Assembly: GCF_045062745.1 (NCBI RefSeq)
Contig: NZ_JBJGED010000006.1
Span: 62,001 to 126,000, forward strand
Source of the DNA: Paenibacillus_AA sp045062745
GTDB lineage: Bacteria; Bacillota; Bacilli; Paenibacillales; NBRC-103111
Direction of reading: 5' to 3'
Length of the DNA stretch: 64,000 bases
The position numbers and the translations under genes are program-made. Every line of letters starts with the position of its first letter. Position 1 is the first letter of the stretch. The notes under the pieces are model-generated. The model did not search any database. It was not told the origin of the DNA and saw nothing but the letters and a program-made list of their open reading frames with translations. This document shows, piece after piece, positions 6,397-13,281 of the stretch.

Positions 6397-6699
6397 TCAC
6401 GAATGTTCGTTTCGAAAGTGTGCCCCGCGATCCTTTTCTAGCTCCTGTTCATAAAGCTTTTCCCAATACCTTTCTTCCTGACGAACCTTGAGCTTGACAT
6501 ATGGTTTCATGATGGCTTTTGGTAAGAGGGATAGGGGACAGAATTCTAAATGATCTCGGTGTAATGTGCATCCGGCGTCCCATTCGCCCCAATAGTCGAC
6601 GTTTTCCCAGAATGCCGGGCATTTTTCGCAACGCTTGCCGGTAATGTCGTGGAATTTTTGCGTTGCCAAGGAGACGGCATCTTTTATTGCTTCGATCAA
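6397..6699 (-). CDS. Hypothetical Cys-containing phage protein
   Basis: This is a 100-residue protein with a TTG start 8 bp behind GGAGG. A central cluster CEKCPAF...CTLHRDHLEFCPL contains four Cys and two His, which could hold a metal. The C-terminus is a charged helix (EERYWEKLYEQELEKD). The family is not recognised. Its leader carries one copy of the 24-bp repeated motif, and the next copy lies at its 3' end before the following gene. Confidence 0.62.
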   Translation of the reverse strand: MIEAIKDAVSLATQKFHDITGKRCEKCPAFWENVDYWGEWDAGCTLHRDHLEFCPLSLLPKAIMKPYVKLKVRQEERYWEKLYEQELEKDRGAHFRNEHS

Positions 6700-6738
6700 T
6701 GAAAACCCTCCTCATGTCCTTCCGTATTCAGTCGGTGT

Positions 6739-7053
6739 TCATTCCACATAACCCTGCAGAGCACGATAGGCTTCGTAGGTTTTCCCTTCGGTCAGGAGCT
6801 GTATTGCTCTGCCGTGTACCTTCTGCATCGCCAGCACAATCCGATAAAGCCCCTTGACTCCAATCCTCTCGGCCTCCGTGTCAATCTCTGCTTGATCAGC
6901 CTCATACTTGGATTTCCAAGCCGCCTCCGTTTCTTGCTGAAACTTTAGCAGCTCCTCTTTGTGATTTTCAAAGCCCTCGGTTTCAGCCAAATCAAAACAC
7001 GGATCGTTAAGCCAATCTTGTTTTAACCGCTCAATTTCTTGGGCTGTCTTCAT
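6739..7053 (-). CDS. Hypothetical coiled-coil phage protein
   Basis: This is a 104-residue protein starting at the ATG behind GAGGAGTGAAAAGG; a GTG three codons upstream is the alternative. It is highly charged and almost entirely helical (EELLKFQQETEAAWKSKYEA), with no Cys cluster or membrane segment. It is the most upstream gene of this leftward set. Divergent + strand genes begin about 120 bp away. Confidence 0.62.
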   Translation of the reverse strand: MKTAQEIERLKQDWLNDPCFDLAETEGFENHKEELLKFQQETEAAWKSKYEADQAEIDTEAERIGVKGLYRIVLAMQKVHGRAIQLLTEGKTYEAYRALQGYVE

Positions 7054-7105
7054 CCTTTTCACTCCTCATGTACTTACGTATTTAAATGGTTTAGCATCAA
7101 GAGCC

Positions 7106-7134
7106 TTGTTTCCAATAAAATCCTGGAATATAAT
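7106..7134 (+). promoter_or_regulatory. Consensus-like sigma-A promoter for the + strand two-gene unit
   Basis: A -35 TTGTTT and -10 TATAAT are separated by exactly 17 bp, with the first gene starting 38 bp downstream behind AAAAGGAGTGACC. It drives transcription against the direction of the surrounding phage genes. Confidence 0.75.
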
Positions 7135-7172
7135 TCGATTTATAGATTCGTCATTAAAAGGAGTGACCACTA

Positions 7173-7409
7173 GTGGCACATAGGAACAAAAATGTTGAAA
7201 GTTATTTTAACTGGGTCAATGAACAACCTAGGTATAGAAACATCGAAACTAATGAAATCGTTCAATTTGGCGGATCGACATTTGACGTAGATACCGGTAA
7301 ACGAGGTGTGATGATCTTTAGCGATGATGATGTTGCTATGGATATCCCTTTTGCAGAATTTGAAAGTAAATACGTCAAGGTTGAATCGCCGCTCGAAGGG
7401 ACGAATTGA
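7173..7409 (+). CDS. Small unknown protein, first gene of opposite-strand unit
   Basis: This is a 78-residue protein with a GTG start behind AAAAGGAGTG. It is acidic and strand-rich (ETNEIVQFGGSTFDVDTGKRG, then MIFSDDDVAMDIPFAEFESKY), suggesting a small beta domain. No family is recognised. By eye it is AT-rich relative to flanking phage genes. It is followed one base later by a second gene with its own ribosome site, forming a two-gene cassette with a private promoter. Opposed orientation and composition suggest cargo. A toxin-antitoxin or anti-phage role is speculation. Confidence 0.65.
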   Translation: MAHRNKNVESYFNWVNEQPRYRNIETNEIVQFGGSTFDVDTGKRGVMIFSDDDVAMDIPFAEFESKYVKVESPLEGTN

Positions 7410-7410
7410 A

Positions 7411-7725
7411 ATGAACAATGTAAAAGTCGTCACTGATATTCTCCAAGAATTACGAATTGCATCGAGAATAATTAAGTCTGAGGAAGATCTGAAAACAACC
7501 ATGCGCAAGTACGACATGCTTTTTGTTGGTGAAAAGTTCAACACCATTTACGCCCGCGAATTGCGCCATTGCCTTGACAAAGTCTTCGAGAAACAAATCG
7601 CTATGCCCGATTTATTAGAACTTATTCCTGATGTTTGTAGTGTCCTCGGAATGAAGATAGAGGCCATGACATTCGTTGACGATCCCGAAAGAAAACTTGC
7701 CGATTACCAGATCACTCTCTTTTAA
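7411..7725 (+). CDS. Small helical unknown protein, second gene of opposite-strand unit
   Basis: This is a 104-residue protein from the ATG behind GAAGGGACGAATTGAA. It is mostly helical: VVTDILQELRIASRIIKS, then a basic stretch, ELRHCLDKVFEKQIAMPDLLELIP and a Cys-Ser-Val-Leu-Gly helix. No membrane segment or catalytic motif is seen. It is tightly coupled to the preceding gene, so the two products probably act together. The 3' end overlaps the end of a leftward small gene (7712-7861) by 14 bp. Family not recognised. Confidence 0.62.
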   Translation: MNNVKVVTDILQELRIASRIIKSEEDLKTTMRKYDMLFVGEKFNTIYARELRHCLDKVFEKQIAMPDLLELIPDVCSVLGMKIEAMTFVDDPERKLADYQITLF

Positions 7726-7861
7726 TAAAGGCATCTGCGGCCGGTTCACCGATCGGTTCAAGTCCGAATTTGGCGCGGGCTTGGTTCGTCGTCATTTCGC
7801 CTTTTTTAATCGAACCCAACACTTCCGCCGCCATTGCGGCGGATTCCTTTTTTTCTTCCAT
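7712..7861 (-). CDS. 49-residue phage protein resembling a portal C-terminal segment
   Basis: This short frame reads MEEKKESAAMAAEVLGSIKK and continues with TTNQARAKFGLEPIGEPAAD. It begins at an ATG 10 bp behind AGGAGG, with an alternative ATG three codons upstream. The Asn-x-Ala-Arg-x-x-x-Gly-Leu-x-Pro-Ile pattern resembles the segment near the C-terminus of phage portal proteins, but here it stands alone among early genes. The function is unknown and the similarity may be accidental. Confidence 0.55.
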   Translation of the reverse strand: MEEKKESAAMAAEVLGSIKKGEMTTNQARAKFGLEPIGEPAADAFIKRE

Positions 7862-7897
7862 ACCTCTCATGCCTCCTGTATTGTTCATTTTGTTGTA

Positions 7898-8377
7898 TCA
7901 GCCGATTTTTCCGCCTTTTCTTAACAGACAAGCGTTAAGGAATACCCCGAACAGCCGATTATCCCACGAACATATCCCATCTTCTAAATCAAATCCCTTA
8001 GCGCCGTTATACAAATTCATAGCGGCCAGAACAAGACGCCTTGCCCCACCAGACAATCCTGCGAATCGTTCTCCTCCAGTAATCATGTCTCCATGCTCAT
8101 CCACATTCTTGAAGTCCCGACGATAGTAGGAACCATCCTTCGAATAATCCCATTCGTCATGTTCTCCCACTTTCACTGTTTCATAGTCGTAGCACCATGA
8201 AAATAGCCATTCAAGTTGATTCGGGTCCCCTACATGATTAAAAACGTCTGGTAATGCTACGATGTATGCTGCCGCTCGGTAATCGCTTGCCTTCTCAATT
8301 TGTGGGTATTTCTCTCTTAATTTTATAAAATGGGCTTTATGTTCAACGCTTGTAAATTGCACGGTGTTTTTCACCAT
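7898..8377 (-). CDS. DUF6075-like hypothetical phage protein
   Basis: This is a 159-residue protein behind AGGAGCGTGTAAGGAA. The N-terminal FTSVEHKAHFIKLREKYP, the central AAYIVALPDVFNHV, and the later GGARRLVLAAMNLYNG follow the layout I associate with the DUF6075 family of phage and mobile-element proteins. It is acidic and soluble, with several Trp/Tyr pairs (LEWLFSWCYDYET). No enzymatic motif is recognised. Confidence 0.6.
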   Translation of the reverse strand: MVKNTVQFTSVEHKAHFIKLREKYPQIEKASDYRAAAYIVALPDVFNHVGDPNQLEWLFSWCYDYETVKVGEHDEWDYSKDGSYYRRDFKNVDEHGDMITGGERFAGLSGGARRLVLAAMNLYNGAKGFDLEDGICSWDNRLFGVFLNACLLRKGGKIG

Positions 8378-8429
8378 TTCCTTACACGCTCCTATAATTT
8401 TTGATTAGTGCAGCTGCAAGCCCATCCCC

Positions 8430-8627
8430 CTACGAATTTTCAGGATTCAGAGCGCCGAGTGATTCTAAAGCGAGGTTTACATGTGCGATTGCTTGGGACG
8501 TGGACTCGATTTCTGTTTCGTCCCGATTGTTCGTAATCAGATACAAATGGGCGTTCTGTGCCTTTTCCTTTGCTTTGCACAGCGTGTTGATAAGGTCATT
8601 TTTTCTAGCAAGATCGTGTTTGCTCAT
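8430..8627 (-). CDS. Small helical phage protein
   Basis: This is a 65-residue protein behind GAGGTGCTGACAA. It is predicted to be two helices (DLINTLCKAKEKAQNAHLYL and a SQAIAHVNLALESLGAL helix). Its first 23 bp overlap the end of the preceding gene 8605-8904, as is common in compact early phage operons. No family is recognised. Confidence 0.55.
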   Translation of the reverse strand: MSKHDLARKNDLINTLCKAKEKAQNAHLYLITNNRDETEIESTSQAIAHVNLALESLGALNPENS

Positions 8628-8904
8628 TTGTCAGCACCTCATTCTGATTATTTGATTTCCGTCTTACCCACGCGAAAACTCGACCGATACGTCCCGGATC
8701 TTCGATGATGTATGCAAAGCCCTTCGGAACATACTCGGCAGGCCAGATCCGCAAGCGGCCATACTCGGTATTGACGTAATCTCGCTTGGCGATATCAGAT
8801 AGCGGGCAAACCATGAGCCGAAGACGGCTGAGGTCCACGCCGCTCCCTATTCGCATATGTGGCCTTAGAGCGTCGTGAATTAATTGCAGCGCCTTCTCGT
8901 TCAT
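8605..8904 (-). CDS. Hypothetical early phage protein
   Basis: This is a 99-residue protein. The N-terminus is helical (EKALQLIHDALRPHMRIG) and is followed by a strand-rich half ending in an Arg/Lys-rich tail (RIGRVFAWVRRKSNNQNE). Its start overlaps the stop of the following-in-sequence 8901-9290 gene by four bases, indicating coupled translation. No family is recognised. Confidence 0.55.
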   Translation of the reverse strand: MNEKALQLIHDALRPHMRIGSGVDLSRLRLMVCPLSDIAKRDYVNTEYGRLRIWPAEYVPKGFAYIIEDPGRIGRVFAWVRRKSNNQNEVLTNEQTRSC

Positions 8905-9290
8905 ACACCAAGCCCCTGTTCGAGCAGTACCTGATTCAGCACCAATTTACTGATCCCAGCACGCCGAGCGAGTTCGGATCGTGGGAATTTTCCGTAATTA
9001 TTGACGATGTACAACATTTTGCCGCGAGGAATGGTCGTGTTGATCGTTATGGATTCCGCCTGTTCCCTCGCCGGTTCAGCGATAAGGTAGGTCTGAGCAA
9101 GGGCCTTATACACTCCCTTACGAACCCGAGCAATAGCCTGTTTGTCGATAAGCACCTCAACGGTGCGCTGGATGTGATAATCAGAAACGCCATAACGTTG
9201 CAGCAGCCTGATAAGCTCGGATTTTGAAACTTCTCCCGAACCTTGTTTTATGGCATCGAACACCCTTGCTTGATGCTCCGTTAACACCAT
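8901..9290 (-). CDS. Winged-helix-like phage protein
   Basis: This is a 129-residue protein. Residues 1-60 look like a winged helix: a TEHQARVFDAIKQG helix, SKSELIRLLQRYGVSDYHI as a turn and recognition helix, and a TVEVLIDKQAIARVRKGVYK wing. A second possible HTH lies at the C-terminus (RSELARRAGISKLVLNQVL). Two HTH-like segments suggest a DNA-binding regulator or replication accessory. It belongs to the leftward early operon. Confidence 0.58.
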   Translation of the reverse strand: MVLTEHQARVFDAIKQGSGEVSKSELIRLLQRYGVSDYHIQRTVEVLIDKQAIARVRKGVYKALAQTYLIAEPAREQAESITINTTIPRGKMLYIVNNYGKFPRSELARRAGISKLVLNQVLLEQGLGV

Positions 9291-9305
9291 TAGAATCCAA
9301 CCTCC

Positions 9306-9623
9306 TCACCAATCCAATTGGGCAAGCAATTCGATGATCTCGTTTCGATATTGTGCAAAATACTGCCGTTTCGCGGCTTCGAAGTCCTCCGGTTTGTCCC
9401 ATACCCCATATGGGGCAAGTACCGGATCGAACTTAATACCATTGTGGGTCCAGCGGACCGTTGTTCCAAAGGCCCGTAGATACCACAACCTGACGGCTAG
9501 GACCTTGGATATTTCGCGGTCCTTGATCTGGATCGCCAACCGGATAAGCCGTCTCCAGTGATGTGTATCCCTAGTAAGGTCGGGCCGGGGGTCGTCGAGT
9601 AAACAATCAAATGGGGTTCCCAT
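9306..9623 (-). CDS. Hypothetical protein coupled to replisome organizer
   Basis: This protein has about 105 residues. Its ATG shares one base with the TGA of the replisome organizer gene, so it is translationally coupled to it. It is rich in Trp, Arg and Asp (HHWRRLIRLAIQIKD, RLWYLRAFGTTVRW). No family is recognised. A replication accessory role is inferred from position only. Confidence 0.58.
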   Translation of the reverse strand: MGTPFDCLLDDPRPDLTRDTHHWRRLIRLAIQIKDREISKVLAVRLWYLRAFGTTVRWTHNGIKFDPVLAPYGVWDKPEDFEAAKRQYFAQYRNEIIELLAQLDW

Positions 9624-10633
9624 CACCTGTCACCATCCCGCCGATTGCTCTGTGAATCCAATTTACGAGCTCTCGCAAGCATGATTTGGATTTCCTCGTC
9701 CGTAGGCGGTGGCCCTTGAGGCACATCTGAGATTATGGCGATTTTAGGTTTACCGCTGGGTGTTCGATCCGACTTGGCATTTTTATGCACCGGCGGTATC
9801 GGTTTCTTTTCTTGTGCCATCTGGATAGCTAAATCTTTGAATTTATTTCGAAGCTTTGAAGCGCTCAGTATATTTGATTTCCAGAAATGATGTGAGGTTG
9901 ACCAGTCAATAACATCGCGTATGAGTGCTTTATCCACCTTGTCTAGTTCAAGAAGCTTGCGGCAATCATCCGCCCATTTTTGCAGATTGGATTTTGCGAT
10001 TAGGTGTCCAACACCTGATTCCTCTGCATGCTCCATAATTTTTTGATAAAGATAAAGGGCCATTTTGTACGCTGGGGAATCCTCGGGATACGTTTTTGAA
10101 TCCCGAGGGGGGTCCTGTGGTGGTTTATTCCTTTCTTTTACTTTACTTTTACTTTCCTTTACTTTACTTTGTGTACTTTCAGTAGACGGATTGCCTTCAG
10201 TAACTTCGTTTCTGTCATCAGAAACACCATTTCCGGTATCAGAAACTATTTGAGGAACAAGCCGCAATTCGGATTTAATTGCCACTTGTACCCGCTTAGA
10301 GGTGGCCATCAGATACCTTTTTTGAATGCCCTTTGAGGTCAATACCATATATTCATCGAACAGTTTCTGGTGGAAGAAACCCCACTTAAAGCATTCATTA
10401 ACTACGCTTAAAACGGTGTTTATGTCAACATTTACCTTGTTACTGAAAGCATATTGCTCTCGCTCTGTCCAAGTATAGAAGTACCCGTTCTTATAGATTT
10501 CTGCCATCAATCGAACAACAATGCCGAATCCAAGCATGCCGTATTTACCAATAACAACAACTAACTTGTCGTCCTGGTCCATGTCGACATCTATAGGGAA
10601 ATATTCGAGCCCTTCCTTTTTGGGTCTTGCCAC
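9623..10633 (-). CDS. Replisome organizer, Lin1244/Lin1753 (DUF4373) type
   Basis: This is a 336-residue protein. Residues 1-110 match the Lin1244/Lin1753-like N-terminal domain: EYFPIDVDMDQDDKLVVVIG, GFGIVVRLMAEIYKNGYFY, and a winged-helix-like KWGFFHQKLFDEYMVLTSKG. A Ser/Lys/Glu-rich linker (residues about 140-180) and a helical C-terminal domain follow. Such proteins bind the phage origin and load the host helicase. The DNA encoding the linker holds direct repeats and an inverted repeat that could be that origin (10081-10180). No DnaC-like loader gene follows, so this phage may rely on the host loader. Confidence 0.85.
   Translation of the reverse strand: MARPKKEGLEYFPIDVDMDQDDKLVVVIGKYGMLGFGIVVRLMAEIYKNGYFYTWTEREQYAFSNKVNVDINTVLSVVNECFKWGFFHQKLFDEYMVLTSKGIQKRYLMATSKRVQVAIKSELRLVPQIVSDTGNGVSDDRNEVTEGNPSTESTQSKVKESKSKVKERNKPPQDPPRDSKTYPEDSPAYKMALYLYQKIMEHAEESGVGHLIAKSNLQKWADDCRKLLELDKVDKALIRDVIDWSTSHHFWKSNILSASKLRNKFKDLAIQMAQEKKPIPPVHKNAKSDRTPSGKPKIAIISDVPQGPPPTDEEIQIMLARARKLDSQSNRRDGDR
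10081..10180. other. Candidate phage replication origin inside the organizer gene
   Basis: A perfect 9-bp inverted repeat, CCTCGGGAT (10081-10089) and ATCCCGAGG (10100-10108), is followed at 10131-10180 by a run of CTTTACTTT/CTTTTACTTT direct repeats. On the coding strand these read AAAGTAAAG over and over. Origins embedded in the initiator gene, with iterons plus an AT-rich tract, are usual for this replication type. The repeats also encode a Ser-Lys-Val-Lys linker, so coding bias is an alternative explanation. Confidence 0.5.
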
Positions 10634-10702
10634 TTCCCTTCACCTCACTAGCTCAATCGGAAGCTTGTCCAGCTGGAATATGGGATGTTCCGGCATACTT
10701 GT

Positions 10703-11005
10703 TCATATTTGCTCGCATGCTTGATGATCCCCCTTGTTGACTTCTTGCTCGTACGGTACACTACAAATAAGTGCTGTTTCGTAAACGGGCGCTTGCTGAT
10801 AGTCACCCTGGCCGGTGGCTATTTCTTGTTCTAAAGTTAAATCCGCCTCTAGTTCGGCGATCGAAGCGCTGACGAAACATTTAGCGGCTTCGAGAACTTC
10901 CGGATCGAAGTCAGTTGGAAACTCCATCAATCGGGTTTGGTACGCAAGCAGAATGTTCAGTCGCTGATATGCCTCTACAGGCTTGGACAAATCAAATGTG
11001 AGCAT
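10703..11005 (-). CDS. Hypothetical early phage protein
   Basis: This is a 100-residue acidic helical protein (VEAYQRLNILLAYQTRLMEF, then EAAKCFVSASIAELEADLTL). Its ATG shares a base with the TAA of the XRE gene upstream (TAATG), so it is coupled. No family is recognised. Confidence 0.6.
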   Translation of the reverse strand: MLTFDLSKPVEAYQRLNILLAYQTRLMEFPTDFDPEVLEAAKCFVSASIAELEADLTLEQEIATGQGDYQQAPVYETALICSVPYEQEVNKGDHQACEQI

Positions 11006-11502
11006 TAACGTTCTCCTTTCTTCGTCTCCATTTCATGTTTCTGGATCAGGCGCTTCCGATCTAAACAAAACTCTTCTTCGAGGATGCCCCGGAGGATTGC
11101 GGACTTTCCTTCAACATCCATAAGTTCTTGCCAGACACGTACAGCACTTTCGCGTCGCTTCTCGGGATCAAGATGTTTAGCCAAGGTAAGTCCCTCCAGT
11201 GCTGTCTCTGCCTCCGCGAGCTCTTTGAGCAGAAGATCCTTTAGAGCAGCCGGGTGTAAGTCAAGGTTCGGTACGTCGCCCAACAGATACGAGATAAAGC
11301 CGCCTGTCCGCAGTTCCGCGATCTCCAAAGCAAATTTCCAAGACATTCCGGCCATCTTCGATTCCACTACCGCAGGGATTTCACGTTCGCCGCTTTCGAT
11401 ACGCGATAAGAGTGTACGATCAATCGGAAATTGTTCGGCCAGCTGCTGTTGCGTTAGGTTCTTTTCTTTTCGGTACGATGCAAGGGCTTGTCCAATTGAC
11501 AC
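11005..11502 (-). CDS. XRE-family HTH protein
   Basis: This is a 165-residue protein. Residues 1-50 form a classic XRE helix-turn-helix (ASYRKEKNLTQQQLAEQFPI, then DRTLLSRIESGE). The C-terminal 110 residues are helical and charged and could mediate oligomerisation. It is the second of the leftward regulators and heads the early operon with the coupled gene 10703-11005. It is likely an antirepressor-side or early regulator. Confidence 0.8.
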   Translation of the reverse strand: MSIGQALASYRKEKNLTQQQLAEQFPIDRTLLSRIESGEREIPAVVESKMAGMSWKFALEIAELRTGGFISYLLGDVPNLDLHPAALKDLLLKELAEAETALEGLTLAKHLDPEKRRESAVRVWQELMDVEGKSAILRGILEEEFCLDRKRLIQKHEMETKKGER

Positions 11503-11602
11503 TTTCTAATCACCTCCTTTGCAGAGTCTGCACATCAAACTAGTGGTTATGTGACAGGGGCAAGTAGTATGCTTATGTTGTTCACCGATGTCCCTTGCCC
11601 GC

Positions 11603-11776
11603 TTAGTTCATGGCGGGATTTTTCTTTGATTCAAGCAACTCACGCTGTCTTCTAGCTCTGCGGAATTTCATCATGAGTAGGACAGCGTTAAAGATCGCTT
11701 GTTCTGAGGGTTTATTCAGCTCATTGACAATAAATGTTGGTTGTTTCTGAGCCGCTGATCTATGTTCTTTCCGCAA
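11603..11776 (-). CDS. Small basic phage protein between the two leftward regulators
   Basis: This is a 57-residue frame from a TTG behind AAAGGCGGTGCCC. The frame is also open upstream to the stop region of the 11817-12020 gene. It contains FIVNELNKPSEQAIFNAVLL, then MMKFRRARRQRELLESKK, a clearly protein-like amphipathic and basic pattern. The start is uncertain. No family is recognised. The rest of the 11510-11816 gap holds one repressor operator (11794-11809) and a possible AGGGGCAAG...CTTGCCC hairpin near 11558-11600. Confidence 0.5.
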   Translation of the reverse strand: MRKEHRSAAQKQPTFIVNELNKPSEQAIFNAVLLMMKFRRARRQRELLESKKNPAMN

Positions 11777-11793
11777 CAGGGCACCGCCTTTCC

Positions 11794-11809
11794 GTTGTTT
11801 GCCGACAAT
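11794..11809. promoter_or_regulatory. Repressor operator, copy 1
   Basis: GTTGTTTGCCGACAAT matches the 16-bp palindromic consensus ATTGTCTGTAGACAAT found four more times at 12038-12144. It lies downstream of the Cro-like gene, apart from the main cluster. Confidence 0.6.
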
Positions 11810-11816
11810 GGTTTGG

Positions 11817-12020
11817 TTAAAATAAAAACCTTCCTACATCAAGGTTCTTGTTTATACATAATTGATAAATACCTTTGAAAAGCTTGCCGCCGCCATTCTT
11901 CTTACCCTTAATGACACGGTGAAGATATGAGTATTCCACACCTAAATTATCAGCAAGCTTTGGAATACTCCATTGCTCTGTATCTGCCAGGAGAAGTAAC
12001 TCTTCTATGTTGACATTCAA
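11817..12020 (-). CDS. Cro-like HTH regulator
   Basis: This is a 67-residue protein with a TTG start 8 bp behind AAGGGGTGA. It contains an HTH (WSIPKLADNLGVEYSYLHRV, then IKGKKNGG). Small size, leftward direction and position opposite a rightward HTH gene across an operator cluster fit the Cro position of a lysogeny switch. A likely operator array fills the intervening 160 bp. Confidence 0.75.
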   Translation of the reverse strand: MNVNIEELLLLADTEQWSIPKLADNLGVEYSYLHRVIKGKKNGGGKLFKGIYQLCINKNLDVGRFLF

Positions 12021-12037
12021 TTCGTATCACCCCTTTC

Positions 12038-12144
12038 ATTGTCTGCTGACAATAGTTATACTATCATGTCCACAGACAATAGTCAACCACTTTTATTGTT
12101 TGTAGGCAATGATAAATTGTGCCGCAATATTGCCCGTAGACAAC
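12038..12144. promoter_or_regulatory. Lysogeny-switch operator cluster (four 16-bp palindromes)
   Basis: Four sites lie between the divergent HTH genes: ATTGTCTGCTGACAAT (12038-12053), CATGTCCACAGACAAT (12065-12080), ATTGTTTGTAGGCAAT (12095-12110) and ATTGCCCGTAGACAAC (12129-12144). They share a palindromic consensus and spacings of 27, 30 and 34 bp. A fifth copy is at 11794. Binding by the 12180 repressor and the Cro-like protein is inferred. Confidence 0.8.
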
Positions 12145-12179
12145 ACCTATTGTAAGATGGAATCAGAGGTGGTTTTGTC

Positions 12180-12581
12180 ATGGAATTTGATAAAGAAGCT
12201 TTCTCAAAACTCCTTGAGTTATCGAAGGGGAAGCGATCGATAAATAAATATGGTTCTGATGCTGGCGTCGATCCTGGTTATATTTCTAGATTACTGCGCT
12301 GCCTAGTTGATACTCCTCCAAGTGCTGCAATAATTAGTAAGCTTGCTGACAAAGCTCACCACAACATAAATCGTGAGGATTTTATGAAAGCAGCTGGCTA
12401 CTTAGAGGGCGAAAAGAGTAACATCAACCAGGATGATTATGAGGTCGATCCAAATATTAATGTGGCTTACCTCGGCGGAGTAAAACATGAACTAACACCT
12501 GAAGTCGCTCGCAGGCTTAAAGAGGATATTGAGCTCTTTAAACGCTTAAAGGAGCAGCATCACCAAGATAACGTAAAATAA
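12180..12581 (+). CDS. CI-type phage repressor with HTH domain
   Basis: This is a 133-residue protein behind AGAGGTGG. Residues 15-45 form an HTH (RSINKYGSDAGVDPGYISRL). There is no LexA-like protease domain, as expected when repressor removal depends on the ImmA/IrrE protease encoded next. The C-terminus is a charged helix (ARRLKEDIELFKRLKEQ). A terminator at 12586-12612 separates it from the protease gene. Confidence 0.78.
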   Translation: MEFDKEAFSKLLELSKGKRSINKYGSDAGVDPGYISRLLRCLVDTPPSAAIISKLADKAHHNINREDFMKAAGYLEGEKSNINQDDYEVDPNINVAYLGGVKHELTPEVARRLKEDIELFKRLKEQHHQDNVK

Positions 12582-12585
12582 TACA

Positions 12586-12612
12586 AATAGCCCTTACTGG
12601 GCTATTATTTTT
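12586..12612 (+). terminator. Terminator after the repressor gene
   Basis: AATAGCCC and GGGCTATT form a perfect 8-bp stem with a 5-nt loop, followed by ATTTTT. It lies just after the repressor stop and would limit read-through into the protease and integrase genes. Confidence 0.8.
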
Positions 12613-12666
12613 AGACTATAATACGAACATACATTCCTATATTTCGTGATTCAGGAGATGATCATC

Positions 12667-13281
12667 ATGGATTTGTCACTATATAGGCTGACTGAAATTG
12701 AACAATGGGTAAATCAGAAATACATTGAAAATGGAATTAAATACGCATCAGACATGGACCTAGATCGAATCGCATCTATCTTCAATTCAGTTATTCACCC
12801 AACAAAAGATGTTACTCGGGCCATTTATGATCACGATTTATTCGGTTTGGTATTACTTAATTCTTTTCATTCAGCAAAAAAACAACGATTAAATTTTTTC
12901 CATGAACTCTGCCATATACTGCGCCATTCCGGGGATCAGAATAAAATGCCAAAATCCTTTGTCGATCTCCAAGAAGAACAAGCAACGTGCTTTCAAAACT
13001 ATGCTGCACTCCCGGTATTTCTCCTAGAACAATACAACTATATACAGGATCGTAAAATCTACATAAAAACTCTTGCTGACGATTTTTCACTTCCTCTATC
13101 TTTCGTCGTTCAGCGTATTGAGCAAATCGAACGCAGAATTCTACAAGCTATGTTAGATCGTGAACTTGTTGAATTGTCTACTCCAGCTAAGGTAGAATTC
13201 GACTACTATCCAGAAACTCACCGCATCCTCGCACAACTATATAGACAGATAAGTCTAAAGGGGGCCTCCGGCCGTGGCTAA
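12667..13281 (+). CDS. ImmA/IrrE-family metallo-endopeptidase
   Basis: The start is the ATG of MDLSLYRL behind CAGGAGATGATCATC, giving 204 residues. The zinc-protease motif HELCHILRH lies near residue 80, with a downstream Glu in DLQEEQATCFQNYAA as third ligand. In ICEBs1-type systems such proteases cleave the HTH repressor to induce excision. The neighbouring repressor lacks a self-cleavage domain, which fits. The gene overlaps the next by 8 bp. Confidence 0.88.
   Translation: MDLSLYRLTEIEQWVNQKYIENGIKYASDMDLDRIASIFNSVIHPTKDVTRAIYDHDLFGLVLLNSFHSAKKQRLNFFHELCHILRHSGDQNKMPKSFVDLQEEQATCFQNYAALPVFLLEQYNYIQDRKIYIKTLADDFSLPLSFVVQRIEQIERRILQAMLDRELVELSTPAKVEFDYYPETHRILAQLYRQISLKGASGRG

Larger units (their letters stand above)
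6376..7084 (-). repeat. Three copies of a 24-bp leader motif ahead of consecutive early genes
   Basis: On the plus strand CCTCCTCATGTCCTTCCGTA (followed by TTCA) occurs at 6376-6399 and again without change at 6707-6730. A version with about four mismatches lies at 7061-7084. Each copy sits directly before a leftward gene and contributes its ribosome site (GAGGAGG on the minus strand). A partial copy (TCCTCCCGTATTC) precedes the gene starting at 5818. The conservation runs well beyond the ribosome site. Confidence 0.75.
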
